DNA of 64,000 nucleotides. Origin: Ascidia mentula. Taxonomy: Eukaryota > Chordata > Ascidiacea > Phlebobranchia > Ascidiidae. Both the position numbers and the translations under genes were made by a program. Where the stretch lies: positions 12,524,001 through 12,588,000 of the forward strand of contig OX387198.1 of the NCBI GenBank assembly GCA_947561715.1. Direction: 5' to 3'. Below the pieces are notes generated by a model that searched no databases, was not told the DNA's origin, and worked only from the letters and a program-made list of their open reading frames with translations. This document shows, in pieces, positions 27,001 to 38,022 of this stretch (position 1 is its first letter; every line of letters starts with the position of its first letter).

Positions 27001-27446
27001 TTAAAGCAAAAGTAGAAACACACAAGCACAGACATGCAAATAACTCATTTATAAATGCCGTCCACACTAACCCGGTATGTGTTTTCCGATATGATAAACT
27101 TTCTGTGTGTGCTGCCCATCACCCCCTGGACCATCGGTATAAGGCTGGTTTTCAATTATTTCCACCCCACTTTCTGTACCTTGACTTTCTTCTCTGCTCT
27201 TCTTCTGCAAATATATTACTCTTACATTTAAATATGTTGTTTTATGCTTTTCTTTCTGTTCCTATATCAGTTTTTTGTTTTTTTAACACCACAGCTATGC
27301 ATAACAGATCTATTAATGTATTGCATTATTGGAAATAAAATTAAAACTTTGTTTTATTTTAAACCCACTTGTATCATGTATAGCTGAGCAATTCTGTATT
27401 GCTGCACACTTAGGGGCATTGGAATGCGATACTCCTTTATTAACAT
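9074..27446 (-). CDS. PITPNM: Membrane-associated phosphatidylinositol transfer protein (rdgB/Nir family)
   Basis: Moves phosphatidylinositol and phosphatidic acid between ER and plasma membrane at contact sites during PLC signalling (family knowledge). Twenty-eight minus-strand exons all join in frame to 1167 residues: 27369-27446, 27072-27204, 26233-26436, 25994-26169, 25770-25827, 25051-25235, 24709-24817, 23783-23866, 22415-22498, 20458-20538, 19505-19572, 18574-18699, 18082-18215, 16899-17082, 15952-16089, 14087-14213, 13569-13716, 13334-13410, 12977-13102, 12370-12518, 12183-12299, 11747-11887, 11222-11346, 10617-10766, 10249-10432, 9697-9825, 9560-9637, 9074-9184. Start [18 protein letters not shown] is the family N-terminus. 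PITP domain about 1-275 ([22 protein letters not shown]). An FFAT motif, EFFDASDDF, lies at 365-373 for VAP binding. The DDHD domain shows D649, D693 and H804 or H807. LNS2 about 970-1100 ([17 protein letters not shown]). The last exon (36 residues, Lys/Arg-rich) is the least certain. Confidence 0.95.
14800..15060. other. GC-rich island in a PITPNM intron
   Basis: The intron between the exons at 15952-16089 and 14087-14213 contains a locally G/C-rich block with runs of G, unlike its AT-rich surroundings. A minus-strand open frame covers it, but it is Ser/Pro-rich low-complexity sequence and is not needed: the flanking exons join in frame without it. Possible regulatory element or foreign fragment. 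Confidence 0.35.
17110..17360. repeat. Dispersed repeat, copy 1 (PITPNM intron)
   Basis: About 230 bases align with 19755-19985 in the same orientation. Shared landmarks are CTCAAGCGAC, TTTAGGCTAA, AGTCTTGATT, GACGTAACTGTCC and GTTGAGGCCC, in the same order and spacing. No terminal inverted repeats or tRNA boxes were found, so the class is unknown. Confidence 0.6.
17640..17840 (-). mobile_element. tRNA-derived SINE, inverted copy in a PITPNM intron
   Basis: Read on minus, it shows the same order as the element at 2869-3330: a GCGCACTGGTGTA lead, CTGAGCTCC, GGTGGTATAGAGCGTTGGG (A-box region), an anticodon-type stem with GGTTAGCCCA, then GCTCCGACTT and AGCTAGGCTGC. The T-arm is more decayed than in the first copy. 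Confidence 0.65.
18796..18958. mobile_element. hAT-type MITE, complete, 163 bp
   Basis: The ends TAGTGATTCCCAA and TTGGGAAACACTG form terminal inverted repeats. The element is flanked by a perfect 8-bp target duplication, GTATATAG (18788-18795 and 18959-18966). An 8-bp duplication and CAGTG-type ends identify the hAT superfamily. It has no coding capacity. It lies in a PITPNM intron, just upstream of the exon ending at 18699. The same family is at 1-208. Confidence 0.88.
19334..19386. repeat. Short inverted repeat (hairpin) in a PITPNM intron
   Basis: A 16-base arm AGCCAAGGTTATTATG at 19334-19349 pairs with CATAATAGCCTTGGCT at 19371-19386, with one G-T pair and a 21-base loop. It could be a small MITE-like palindrome or an RNA hairpin; the stem is short for a miRNA precursor. 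Confidence 0.5.
19755..19985. repeat. Dispersed repeat, copy 2 (PITPNM intron)
   Basis: Direct-orientation partner of 17110-17360, more diverged in its middle. It lies in the intron between the exons at 20458-20538 and 19505-19572. Confidence 0.6.
21575..21860. other. Locally GC-richer block in the largest mid-gene PITPNM intron
   Basis: The 1.9 kb intron between exons 22415-22498 and 20458-20538 contains a block clearly richer in G and C than its flanks. A short minus-strand frame overlaps part of it but has no family similarity, and the flanking exons join in frame without it. It may be an intronic enhancer or alternative promoter. Confidence 0.3.
26577..26840. repeat. PITPNM intron segment shared with the sulfotransferase array
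   Basis: From AAAACAATCTAATTTGG to GAAGTGCAATA this stretch of the intron between the PITPNM exons 27072-27204 and 26233-26436 is nearly identical to 32835-33090 and 38023-38281 of the sulfotransferase array. In the array its right edge joins directly to sequence that here starts 1.96 kb away, at about 28797. So it marks a rearrangement linking the two loci. Confidence 0.85.
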
Positions 27447-29434
27447 TTTGCTTTTTCAGCTTGGCAAACACCACCGAAAACAGGTTTACTCAACAGACAC
27501 AGTTTGCCTGCTTTACTAGTTTGCAACTCTACATATTCCTGATAAAAAATGAATAACTATATAAAGTACGGTAAGTTGACTAATATAAAACTATAAAAGT
27601 TGAGCTGCAGATTCTGTTACCATTGGTCGTATATGTGAGCATATGGTGAGTTGCCTGATGCATTCATCAATCTGTTGCGTGCCTGAAACACCATAGAACA
27701 GGAAGCATGCTTTCTAGCTCAAAGGTGACTAAGTACATTAACTCGCACCGAACTTCCGCAAACACTGTGTTTCTGTCTAGGCAAAAGTCATCGCGCATTG
27801 TATGTGAGTTGTTCATCACCCGGTGTTTACGGAAGCACATCATTTAAACTTCACCTTTCGCCCACACAGCACAAACCTCTTCACATCAACTGCAAGGACT
27901 GAGTTGAAAGTTTCAGTGTTTTTGTTTATGTATGCCCTTTACCGCCGCTGGTGGTTGCCTTGTTACAAGTTAGGCAGCGTTGATTTTTCGAAAACGATGA
28001 AACATAACTTTTTGAAAAACAATCAGCACAAATAAATTAGCAAGTATGCGGTTATATACGATGTATGTACCGTACTTCCGTTGTTTGATAAAATTACGAT
28101 CTGTAGGCTACACTAACTTTGGCCGACCATGTTATATATTTCTTGAAAACCAAACGCAAATGACGAGATATGGATGAAACCTCACAGGGTCTGTTCACAA
28201 TATCTATTGTGTGCAAATTGATCTAACTTACCTGTACCAAATTGGTTTCCAAAATTCGACGTTTAAGTATAGCTGACCATATCTTGCTTTTGACGTTTGG
28301 CCGCTGGGGATTCTATATCAGTTAATAATGCATTTATTCGTGTGTGTGTTTTTTAAGTCTCTTACGTTTTAGCTGCAAGGAAACCAAGTGCATACACTTA
28401 CCACATGAATCCTTACAATAGCATTCTGTAAAAAAATGTTTCTAACTGGAGATAAATCGGCTACTTACGATTTATTATATAACTCAGTCGCCCAAATATG
28501 TCAGCAAATATAATTTGTTCAACACGATTATCGGGAGTGTTTAAACGAAATGAGCAACTGTATCATAAGTCTAAGAGAGTGCAGATGAGGAAAAGTACCT
28601 TGTGAACCAAAAACTATACGGAATATTCGGTCTTGATTATGCAGCGAACATAAGTGTTGTTGGCGTTATTCACATGTATATCGTTGTACGACGATGCTGA
28701 GCTATGCTCTGCAAAAACGGCCAAAACAAAATCCCCTCCCGTCAGTTACACAACAGCTCGCACTGTCCTGTACGTTGTAACACAAGCAATAGCGGATCAA
28801 TTATTTCCTTAACAAAGTACAAGTAGATTTACATTCTATATTCCGCGTTTTCCTCGTCTTATTTAGTTCGCCGCTAAAAATGCCAGTTAATACAATTTGC
28901 AAACATTTCCCGGTGTCGATCATGCGTGACCAGTTTCAACCAATCACGCTCGTGAGCCTCTCCAAAGAGTGACTGTCCCTGTTTCTCCAGAATCGAATTT
29001 GACTTTGTTGCATCAGCGTTAGTCAATGATTGCTCTCCTGTTTACTCCAGTATAACCACAGGCCTTTCCACAGCTCCATTATACTGTTATGCGTTGACAA
29101 AGTGTTAGTCTGCAAGAAAATGTGCAAATTGACCATTTTTTAAGTGCTTGTTCGTAGAACTTGATTTGCAGTTATGTTTCTCAAAACTCTTTTACCTGTT
29201 TATGGTGATCAATGGGTAGAAAGGCAGCGTCTTTGATACTTACATATAACTTCAGCACCAACTGATGGAGTATAGAGACGACAGAAATCCTTTAAATTGG
29301 TAAAATAATTGCCTTGAATGCAGAAAATTTATTTCATTAATTTGTTTTTGGCATGTTTTTAACAATCATTCGGTGATAATCTTGTTTTTATCAACCCTGT
29401 AATTTCAGCAGCAGGTCGCAAAGTATTCAATACG
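27447..29434. promoter_or_regulatory. Divergent intergenic region between PITPNM and sulfotransferase gene A
   Basis: About 2 kb separates the minus-strand PITPNM start codon from the plus-strand start codon of gene A, so both promoters should lie here (inference). From about 28797 to gene A the sequence matches the upstream regions of genes B and C. The left 1.35 kb is unique in this window. I could not assign TATA or initiator elements. A/T-rich throughout, with no further supported exon. Confidence 0.5.
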
Positions 29435-31289
29435 ATGAGTGGCAAGGTCTTGTTTTCATTTTGTTTTGGTTTTGCACTTGGAGCTGCGATATTATTTTTG
29501 CACAACAACGTTGTCAAAGAAAGCACTAAAGTAGGTTGGATAAAATGTCTTGTTTACTGTATAGTATGTTTATTATAACACTTGTCTCCCGAGAAGCTAT
29601 AGTGGGTACTGGTTGCCGTTTTAATGGACATGAATTTTTTGTTTAGACCCCAAAACACTCACAGAAAAACATTTTTTAGGTTGTTCGACATAAATCAAGG
29701 CAAAGCGAGGTGGGAAACACAACATCACATGAAACAAACCACCTGAGACAACCCATGCCAGGTTTAGTGGAAACGACTACAGCAGTCAAGGAAGACACCA
29801 TTACTGACAAAGCTGTTTCATTATCAAGCAACAACAGCCGTGTCAGTCTGATGGAAGTTGTTCAGAGTGAACGCAGGTACACACTACAAGCTGCCTGCAG
29901 AAGATGGAAAAAGGATTTCAAAGGAGTTTCCGAGAAACCAAACAAAAGAGCATTATATTCTGTGAAATATAAGGTGACACATGTGATAACTGTGCAACGG
30001 ATAATAAACCAACGTTTTCACAGTAATATGCTTATTTGGTTTAAATTACTGCATGTTGCAATAATCTTAATCTTTACAGCATGTAAAGCCAGTATAGACG
30101 TTTATTCGCAATATTTGAAAAACCGATCGATTTAAGATCAACAAGAGTAAATAAATATCTTCATTTGGGATCCAAGGCACTTGAGCAGCGCATTTCATTC
30201 TGAGATGCATCATCTTTGACATAGAGTAGGCTTTCGGAGTTAAAATTGTCCATTTCAACACAATCAGAAATCTAAAAAAATGTGAATCTCTTAAATTGAT
30301 TTTACATGTCAACATGCAACTGTGGTTTTCAGGTTGCTATTTGCGACATATTCAAATGCGGCTATACAAGTTGGCTCCAGACTGTCCTCGTTTTCGAAGA
30401 ATTCTTCAACAATGAAGATTACTTCAAACAAAAGATAAACGGTGGAAGGGTAATGAAACTGGCCAACCAAAATACTAGGGTTGGATCACGCAGAAACTCT
30501 ACCCAGTCCCAACTAGCTTGGGACAACTCAATCCTAAAGGTGATGTACGATTTTATTTCATCTGTGGCGAATCACAACTTACATGTTAAGGTGTTGTAAC
30601 AACATATCAAAGGAATCTGCACACAGATGTTAGATATGTAAATATGCATAGCGTCAAACCAGACCCACATCCACTCCATACGGGAGTTTCATTTCACTGC
30701 AAATATTTGTCAACGCCGCCCGCGTGAACTTATTACCCTTCGTGGTTGTCATCACGTTCTTGTTTGTTTATTGCAGATAATTACCGTCAGAAATCCGTTC
30801 AGTCGTTTGGTTTCAGCTTATAATGACAAGATGAAGCCTGACAGTCCGGGGTTCACGTATGTGTATGGTCCTTTATCAAAGAAAATCAACAAAGAGTTTA
30901 GACACTTAAGGAGCAATCCTCTTGATCGGAACCGCACAGACGACGGGACGGCAACGTTCGAAGATTTTTTGAACTTTGTTCTAGCGTCCAAGAAAAAGGA
31001 TGACCATTGGCAATTTTTTGATACAAAGTGCAACCCATGTGTGCATCGTTACAACCACATCATGAAGTTCGAATCTTTCAGAGAGGATGTCAGTTATATA
31101 AGTGATGCGTTGAAATTGAATGAACATGACAGTGAGGTGTTTTTCCCGAAACGCGACTTTAAAAGTAACTTCGCAAAAGTGGAGAAACATTTCGCCAAGA
31201 TTCCCAAAGATTTGTCGCAGAAAATTCACGAACATTATAAGATGGATTTTGAGCTTTTTGGGTACGAAAAACCTCACTGGATTGAATAA
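29435..31289 (+). CDS. Carbohydrate sulfotransferase, HNK-1ST/C4ST superfamily (gene A)
   Basis: Transfers sulfate from PAPS to a glycan in the Golgi lumen (family knowledge); the acceptor is unknown. Exons 29435-29530, 29680-29973, 30333-30539 and 30777-31289 join in frame to 369 residues with GT-AG borders. A short cytosolic tail and a membrane anchor at about 5-24 (KVLFSFCFGFALGAAILFL) predict a type II protein. The stem carries possible N-glycosylation (NTT). The 5'-phosphosulfate-binding loop is at 131-144 (FKCGYTSW, matching PKVGCTNW of the family). The 3'-phosphate loop is at 200-214 (TVRNPFSRLVSAY). The C-terminus shows the family pattern of a YNHIMKFES-type motif and YKMDFELFGYEKPHW. 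First of three near-identical tandem genes; it lacks the 0.65 kb intron-2 insertion present in B and C. Confidence 0.92.
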
Positions 31290-32293
31290 AACACGAAACA
31301 GTAGTTTCTAGTGCAGAAGGTTTTGAATGTAGCTCATACTGCTTACATGTCATTTGCACACTCTACAATTCGTAACCCTATGTCTGTAATGCACATGTAG
31401 ATGTTGTTTTCTTTTTGTGCCGGTTTCGCGATTAATGCTGTACAACCTGCGTGAAAATAGGGTTGATTTTGGTGTATGTCAAAGCAATTTGTTTAACCCA
31501 TGCAATTTGAAATAAAGTGTTTGGTGCAAATGATTCTATTTGAAGAAGCGTTGTTTTTAGTGGTATTGACGATGCCGAATAATAGGCGAAATATATATAT
31601 ATAAAACAACTGAAAGGCAAAGGACTTAGGTTTGCTCTTAGATAACTTCTTAAAAAATTGGATGGAAAAAGCTTGTGCGGCATTTGCTTTGTATAATTGA
31701 TATTTAGTTCATCTTTCCAATCCATACTTGGTTGCTTTTTTTGCTTGGTCTGGGTTTATTTCCGGAAAAAAATGGCGATTATTAATGGGAAAAGGATTTG
31801 TGTTCAATTACGACCAGCCAAATACTGCAACCTCTCAATCAGGCGAGTCGCGAACCTGAAAATACGGATATAAAACACACCAGTATGCTCTTACTATATT
31901 ACATTTTATCATTTAGTGCTTGCATTTGCATTGGCGACTCTATAGAGTCACATCTTAGCAAATAAAAAAAATTTTTTGTTGAAGGTTTTACGAGATAACA
32001 AGTTGTCAACGGAATTGCATAATGTTCTTTATTTAAATGTCGTGTAAATTGCGAAACGCGTTTGAAGGAGGCATACATCAGTTGTTGTCATTCAAAGGAA
32101 TACATTCTTAAGGTAAACAAGGACAAGATCACAAAAGGAACACATTTTTTCCTGGTACAATGTGCACCCTTGCGACATTCAATATTCACGATAAGGAGTT
32201 AACAAGGAATTGTTTTAGAATACATGATACAACAGGCCTAAAAGCGAATAAAATTGGCCGTTAGCAAGTGTTCGGCATCTTTAACGCCAAATC
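31290..32293. other. Convergent 3' region between gene A and orphan exon D
   Basis: It holds the 3' UTR of A, with AATAAA at 31511-31516, and on minus the presumed 3' flank of D, with AATAAA (plus-strand TTTATT) near 32019. The matching stretch in the next unit, 36479-37482, has exactly the same length. No separate gene is supported. Confidence 0.55.
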
Positions 32294-32806
32294 TTAATGT
32301 ATCCAGTAAGGTTTTTCGTATCCAAACAACTCTAAATCTATTTTATATTTTTCGTAAATTTTCTGCGACAAATTTTTAGGAATCTTGGCGAAATGTTTCT
32401 CCACTTTTGCGAAGTTACTTTTAAAGTCGCGTTCCGGGAAAAACACCCGACTGTCTTTTTCATTCAATTTTAACACATCACTTGTACAATTGATATCCTC
32501 TCTGAAAGTTTCAAACTTCATTATGTGATTGTAACGATGCACGCATGGGTTGCACTTTGCATTGCATAACTTCCAGTGATTATCATTTGATGGCGATGTA
32601 AACAGATAGTTCAAAAAATCTTCGAACGTTGCCGTCCCGTCGTCTGTGCGGTTCCGATCAAGAGGATTGCTTCTTAAGTGTCTAAACTCTTTGTTGATTC
32701 TCTTTGATAAAGGACCATATAAATACGTGAACCCCGGACTGTCAGGCTTCATCTTGTCATTGTAAGCCGAAACCAAACGACTGAAAGGATTTCTGACTGT
32801 AATTAT
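32294..32806 (-). pseudogene. Orphan sulfotransferase last exon, inverted (D)
   Basis: A 513-base copy of exon 4 of the neighbouring genes, with an intact acceptor (TGCAG) and a stop at the same place, but no exons 1-3 on its strand. It therefore has the 3'-phosphate-binding loop (TVRNPFSRLVSAYNDK) and the C-terminal family motifs but lacks the 5'-phosphosulfate loop, so it cannot be a complete enzyme alone. It differs from A, B and C at many residues around LFTSPSNDNHWKL, a difference shared with E. The open frame continues upstream to 32920 through a hydrophobic stretch, giving a possible 208-residue chimeric protein. It may be a relic, an alternative last exon or a young chimeric gene. Confidence 0.7.
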
Positions 32807-32834
32807 CTGCATGGAAGAAATTTTGGGGTTGAAC

Positions 32835-33270
32835 AAAAACAATCTAATTTGGTGTAACAATATCCTTAATAATAATATATTATAAGGAAATAAAACAAAA
32901 TTTCTTCTCATATGTCGCAAAATAACAGGATATTTGAGCCTTCATTGCCACAAAAGACATTGATAGCTGCTGGCAGCTTTTTCTTCAGAACATAATATTT
33001 TAGACTTGACAGCATTTTGACAAGGATATAACAAACAAATAAATTTACACTTTGTGCAGGTACTATGTTTTTAACAAAGAAGTGCAATAATTTCCTTAAC
33101 AAAGTACAAGTAGATTTACATTCTATATTCCGCGTTTTCCTCGTCTTATTTAGTTCGCCGCTAAAAATGCCAGTTAAGACAATTTGCAAACATTTACCGG
33201 TGTCGATCATGCGTGAGCGGTTTCAACCAATCACACTCGTGGGTCTCTCTGAAGAGTGACTGTGCCTGAC
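32835..33270. repeat. Fused copy of PITPNM-intron and gene-A-upstream sequence (unit 1)
   Basis: 32835-33090 matches the PITPNM intron segment at 26577-26840. The sequence then continues directly into a match with 28797-29000, the upstream region of gene A. At the PITPNM locus these two pieces are separated by about 1.96 kb that includes PITPNM exons 1 and 2. The join lies near 33088. Confidence 0.8.
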
Positions 33271-33364
33271 TGTGTCAGCGTTAGTTGATGACTCTCCTTT
33301 TTACTACAGTAACCACGGGCCTTTGCACTCCTCCACTATGCTGTTATGCGTTTGTAGGTGTTTA

Positions 33365-33520
33365 CTTGGCAGACAAATGTACACTTCTTCTTGGACACAC
33401 CAACAGTACGGCCACGTCTACCAATTGTTGACGTCAAACAGCCCCATAAATGCTTGGTAGACTAATGTTTACTTCTTCTTGGACACACCAACGGTACGAC
33501 CACGTCTACCAAGCGTAAGT
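33365..33520. repeat. Minisatellite of 88-bp units upstream of gene B
   Basis: Nearly two copies of a unit that contains CTTCTTGGACACACCAAC and CCACGTCTACCAA. One copy carries the palindrome TGACGTCA at 33429-33436, a perfect CRE/ATF consensus. The array ends about 450 bases upstream of the gene B start codon. Gene A lacks it. Confidence 0.75.
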
Positions 33521-33967
33521 CTGCAGGAAAATGTGCAAATTGACCATTTATTGAGTGCTTGTTGGTAGAACTTGATTTGCAGTTTGTGAACTTTGTTAAC
33601 TCAGCGTTAGTTGATGATGCCTGCCCGTTTTACTCCAGTAACCACAGACCCTTCACTGGTCCACTATGCTGTTATGTGGAGACAAGTGTTGGTGGTTTAC
33701 TATCCGCGGAAGTTGTACAGATTAATCATGTATTGACATGATGATTGGATAGAACGGCAGCGTTGTTGATATTTACATATAACTTCAGCACCAACTGATG
33801 GAGTATATAGAAGGCAAAAAGCCTTTAAATTGGTAAAATAATAACCTTGAATGCAGAAAACTTATTTTATAAATTAGTTTTTGGCATGTTTTTAACAATC
33901 ATTCGGTGATAATCTTGTTTTTATCAACCCTGTAAGTTAAGCAGCAGGTCACAAAGCATTCAATGCG

Positions 33968-36478
33968 ATGGGCGGCAAGGTCTTGTTTTCATTTTGTTCT
34001 GGTTTTGCACTTGGAGCTGTGTTATTATTTTTGCAAAACAATGTTGTCAAAGAAAGCACTAAAGTAGGTTGGATAAAATGTCTTGAGATGTTTACTGTGA
34101 AGTATGTTTATTATAACACTTGTCTCCCGAGAACCTAGTGGTTGCTGGTTGCCGTTTAAATGGATTTTTTTTTTTTTAAACCCCAAAACACTCACAGAAA
34201 AACATTTTTTAGGTTGTTCGACATAATTCAAAGAATAACGAGGTGAGAAACACAACTTCAAGTGAAACAAACCACCCGAGGCAGTCCATTTTAGGTTTAC
34301 TGGAAACGACTACAGCAGCCAAGGAAAACACCATTGCTGACAAAGCTGTTTCATTATCAAGCAACAGCTGTGTCAGTCTGATGGAAGTTGTTCAGAGTGA
34401 ACGCAGGTACACACTACAAGCTGCTTGTAGAAGATGGAAAAAGGATTTCCAAGGAGTTTCCGAGAAACCAAACACAGGAGCATTATATTCTGTGAAATAT
34501 AAGGTGACACATGTGATAACTGTGCAGCGGATAGTAAACCAACGTTTTCACAGTAATATGCTTATTTGGTTTAAATTACTGCATGTTGCAATAATCTTAA
34601 TCTTTACAGCAAGTAAAGCCAGTATGGAAGTTTATTCGCAATATTTGAAAAACCGATCGATTTAAGATCAACAAGAGTAAATGAATATCTTTATTTGGGA
34701 CCCAAGGCACTTGAGCAACGCATTTCATTCTGAGATGCACCATCTTTGACATAGAGTAGGGTTTCGGAGTTAAAATTGTCTATTTCGACACAATCAGAAG
34801 TTCTACAATGCCTGACGCACAGTTCCGTCGATTTTATGTTATTCAAGCGCCACAAAAGTGTTTCCATTGCCCAGTTGCCTATCCCTCGGTTTCTATCACG
34901 GATTGGTTTGCGTTAGCCATACATATTGTGTTGAGGTCACGTACTGCGGCAACAATGCGCTTGCATGCCACGGTCGCGTGATGCGTGAAATGTGCCGCAG
35001 TTAATTCCACGTGATTATTATTTGTGCGTGTTACTTGAAATGCAATTTACTTCGCTATAAATAAGAAAACACAACACATTGTTTATTAGCAAATCATATT
35101 TATAACGCAATATTCATGGGTAAACGCAGTCTGTAAGATTTCACCGCATTTTGATGAGAAAACTCCAGTTCGTGAAAGTTGGAAACCAATGGCGTAAAGC
35201 AAAATTATTTGTTGGTGTGATGTCCAACTGTTGTAACGTTAATATGTTTCCCCGAGCCATCAAGTTGTTCTTCCTATGTTCGACTAAAGTTACCCTAGGT
35301 GGCACACCCATCAACATTTATCGGCGCACGCGTTTATTCAATAATTATACGCTCATTTCTGCTTATGTGCGATTTGCATTTGGTCATTTGTGGTTTAAAT
35401 TGCAAAACTTTGCAAAAATCTACATTCTAACACTAACTAATGCCAGCAATAATTTGAAATCTAAAAAAATGTGAATCTCTTAAATTGATTTTACATGTCA
35501 ACATGCAACTGTGGTTTTCAGGTTGCTATTTGCGACATATTCAAATGCGGCTATACAAGTTGGCTCCAGGCTGTCCTCGTTTTCGAAGAATTCTTCAACA
35601 ATGAAGATTACTTCAAACAAAAGATAAATGGTGAAAGGGTAATGAAACTGGCCAACCAAAATACTAGGGTTGGATCACGTAGAAACTCTACCCAGTCCCA
35701 ACTAGCTTGGGACAACTCAATCCTAAAGGTGATGTACGATTTTATTTCATCTGTGGCGAATTATAACTTACATGTTAAGGTGTTGTAACAACATATCAAA
35801 GGAATCTGCACACAAATGTTAGATATGTAAATATGCTTAGCGTCAAACCAGACACACATCCACTCCATACGGGAGTTTCATTCCACTGCATATATTTGTC
35901 AACGCCGCACGCGTGAACCTATGAAGTTTCGAGGTTGTCATCACGTTCTTGTTTGTTTATTGCAGATAATTACCGTCAGAAATCCGTTCAGTCGTTTGGT
36001 TTCGGCTTATAATGACAAGATGAAGCCTGACAGTCTGGGATTCACGTATTTATATGGTCCTTTATCAAAGAGAATCAACAAAGAGTTTAGACACTTAAGG
36101 AGCAATCCTCTTGATCGAAACCGTACAGACGACGGGACGGCAACGTTCGAAGATTTTTTGAACTTTGTTCTAGCGTCCAAGAAAAAGGATGACCATTGGC
36201 AATTTTTTGATACAAAGTGCAACCCATGTGTGCATCGTTACAACCACATCATGAAGTTCGAATCTTTCAGAGAGGATGTCAGTTATATAAGTGATGCGTT
36301 GAAATTGAATGAACATGACAGTGAGGTGTTTTTCCCGAAACGCGACTTTAAAAATAACTTCGCAAAAGTGGAGGAACATTTCGCCAAGATTCCCAAAGAT
36401 TTGTCGCAGAAAATTTACGAACATTACAAAATGGATTTTGAGCTTTTTGGGTTCGAAAAACCTCACTGGATTGAATAA
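33968..36478 (+). CDS. Carbohydrate sulfotransferase, HNK-1ST/C4ST superfamily (gene B)
   Basis: Same role and architecture as gene A: type II Golgi sulfotransferase using PAPS. Exons 33968-34063, 34213-34503, 35522-35728 and 35966-36478 join in frame to 368 residues. The start MGGKVLFSFCSGFALG gives the membrane anchor. 5'-PSB is at FKCGYTSWLQ, 3'-PSB at TVRNPFSRLVSAY. Exon 2 is one codon shorter than in A. Intron 2 is about 1.0 kb against 0.36 kb in A because of an extra segment near 34801-35457. AATAAA lies at 36700-36705. It differs from C mostly by scattered substitutions and from A mainly in the stem, as expected if B and C arose from the most recent duplication. Confidence 0.92.
34801..35457. 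repeat. Extra intron-2 segment of gene B, absent from gene A
   Basis: Gene A reads straight through CAATCAGAAATCTAAAA, whereas genes B and C carry about 657 bases between CAATCAGAA and GAAATCTAAAA. Only a GAA triplet is present at both edges, so it could be an insertion in the B/C ancestor or a deletion in A. No terminal inverted repeats are evident. Confidence 0.7.
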
Positions 36479-37482
36479 AACACGAAACAGTAGTTTCTAG
36501 TGCAGAAGGTTTTGAATGTAGCTCATACTGCTTACATGTCATTTGCACACTCTACAATTCGTAACCCTATGTCTGTAATGCACATGTAGATGTTGTTTTC
36601 TTTTTGTGCCGGTTTCGCGATTAATGCTGTAAAACCTGCGTGAAAATAGGGTTGATTTTGCTGTATGTCAAAGTAATTTGTTTAACCCATGCAATTTGAA
36701 ATAAAGTGTTTGGTGCAAATGATTCTATTTGAATAAGCGTTGTTTTTAGTGGTATTGACGATGCCGAATAATAGGCGAAATATATATATCTAAAACAACT
36801 GAAAGACAAAGGACTTAGGTTTGCTCGTAGATCACTTCTTAAAAAATGAAATGAGAAAAGCTTGTGTGGCATTTGCTTTGTATAATTGATATTTAGTTCA
36901 TCTTTCCAATCCATACGTGGTTGCTTTTTTTGCTTGGTCTGGGTTTATTTCAGGAAAAAAAATGGCGATTATCAATGGGAAAAGGATTTGTGTTCAATTA
37001 CGACCAGCCAAATACTGCAACCTCTCAATCAGGCGAGTCGCGAACCTGAAAATACGGATATACAACACACCAGTATGCTCTTACTATATTACATTTTATC
37101 ATTTAGTGCTTGCATTTGCATTGGCGACTCTATAGAGTCACATCTTAGCAAATGAAAAATTGTTTTGTTGAAGGTTTTATGAGATAACAAGTTGTCAACG
37201 GAATTGCATAATGTTCTTTATTTAAATGTCGTGTAAATTGCGAAACGCGTTTAAAGGAGGCATACATCAGTTGTTGTCATTCAGAGGAATACATTCTTAA
37301 GGTAAACAAGGACAAGATCACAAAAGGAACACATTTTTTCCTGGTACAATGTGCACCCTTGCGACATTCAATATTCACGAAAAGGAGTTTACAAGGAATT
37401 GTTTTAGAATACATGATACAACAGGCCTAAAAGCGAATAAAATTGGCCGTTAGTAAGTCTTCGGCATTTTTAACGCCAAATC

Positions 37483-37995
37483 TTACTGTATCCAGTGAGG
37501 TTTTTCGTATCCAAACAATTCGAAATCTATTTTATATTTTTCGTACATTTTCTGCGACAAATTTTTAGAAATCTTGGCGAAATGTTCCTCCACTTTTGCG
37601 AAGTTACTTTTAAAGTCGCGTTTCGGGAAAAACACCCGACTGTCTTTTTCATTCAATTTTAACACATCACTTATATAATTGATATCCTCTCTGAAAGTTT
37701 CAAACTTCTTTATGTGATTGTAACGATGCACGCATGGGTTGCACTTTGCATTGTATAACTTCCAGTGATTATCATTTGAAGGCGATGTAAACAGATAGTT
37801 CAAAAAATCTTCGAACGTTGCCGTCCCGTCGTCTGTGCGGTTCCGATCAAGAGGATTGCTCCTTAAGTGTCGAAACTCTTTGTTGATTCTCTTTGATAAA
37901 GGACCATATGCATACGTGAACCCCGGACTGTCAGGCTTCATCTTGTCATTGTAAGCCGAAACCAAACGACTCAACGGATTTCTGACTGTAATTAT
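37483..37995 (-). pseudogene. Orphan sulfotransferase last exon, inverted (E)
   Basis: Counterpart of D in the second unit: a 513-base copy of exon 4 with acceptor and stop in the same places, no exons 1-3 on its strand, and the same convergent spacing (1004 bases) from gene B as D has from gene A. It keeps the 3'-phosphate loop as TVRNPLSRLVSAYNDK and lacks the 5'-phosphosulfate loop. Its frame stays open upstream to 38100, starting [19 protein letters not shown], derived from the PITPNM-intron-like piece. It differs from D by roughly a dozen residues yet has no stop, so decay has been slight or the duplication is very recent. Confidence 0.7.
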
Positions 37996-38022
37996 CTGCA
38001 TGGAAGAAATTTTAGGGGTGAA

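Larger units (their letters stand above)
30333..35521. repeat. Tandem segmental duplication, unit 1 (5189 bp)
   Basis: The distance from exon 3 of A to exon 3 of B is 5189 bases. The same offset separates the stops of A and B and of orphans D and E. The unit holds: exons 3-4 of one gene, a convergent orphan exon, the fused PITPNM-intron piece, the promoter, and exons 1-2 of the next gene. Breakpoints are not determined; the boundaries given are simply homologous points. Confidence 0.85.

Noticed and set aside
27601-27690. Exon-like minus-strand piece upstream of PITPNM exon 1, with a TTTCAG acceptor and an open frame beginning ARNRLMNASG
   Set aside because: PITPNM already has a family-typical start at 27446 and this piece matches no known PITP N-terminus. 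A 5' UTR exon remains possible but unsupported.
30818-31277. Antisense open frames over exon 4 of genes A, B and C
   Set aside because: They mirror the conserved coding exon, repeat at every copy and have no start or splice context of their own; shadows of the real gene.
36886-37155. Open frames of 70-90 codons between gene B and orphan E
   Set aside because: The equivalent frame in the A/D interval is shorter, and no similarity or splice context is seen.
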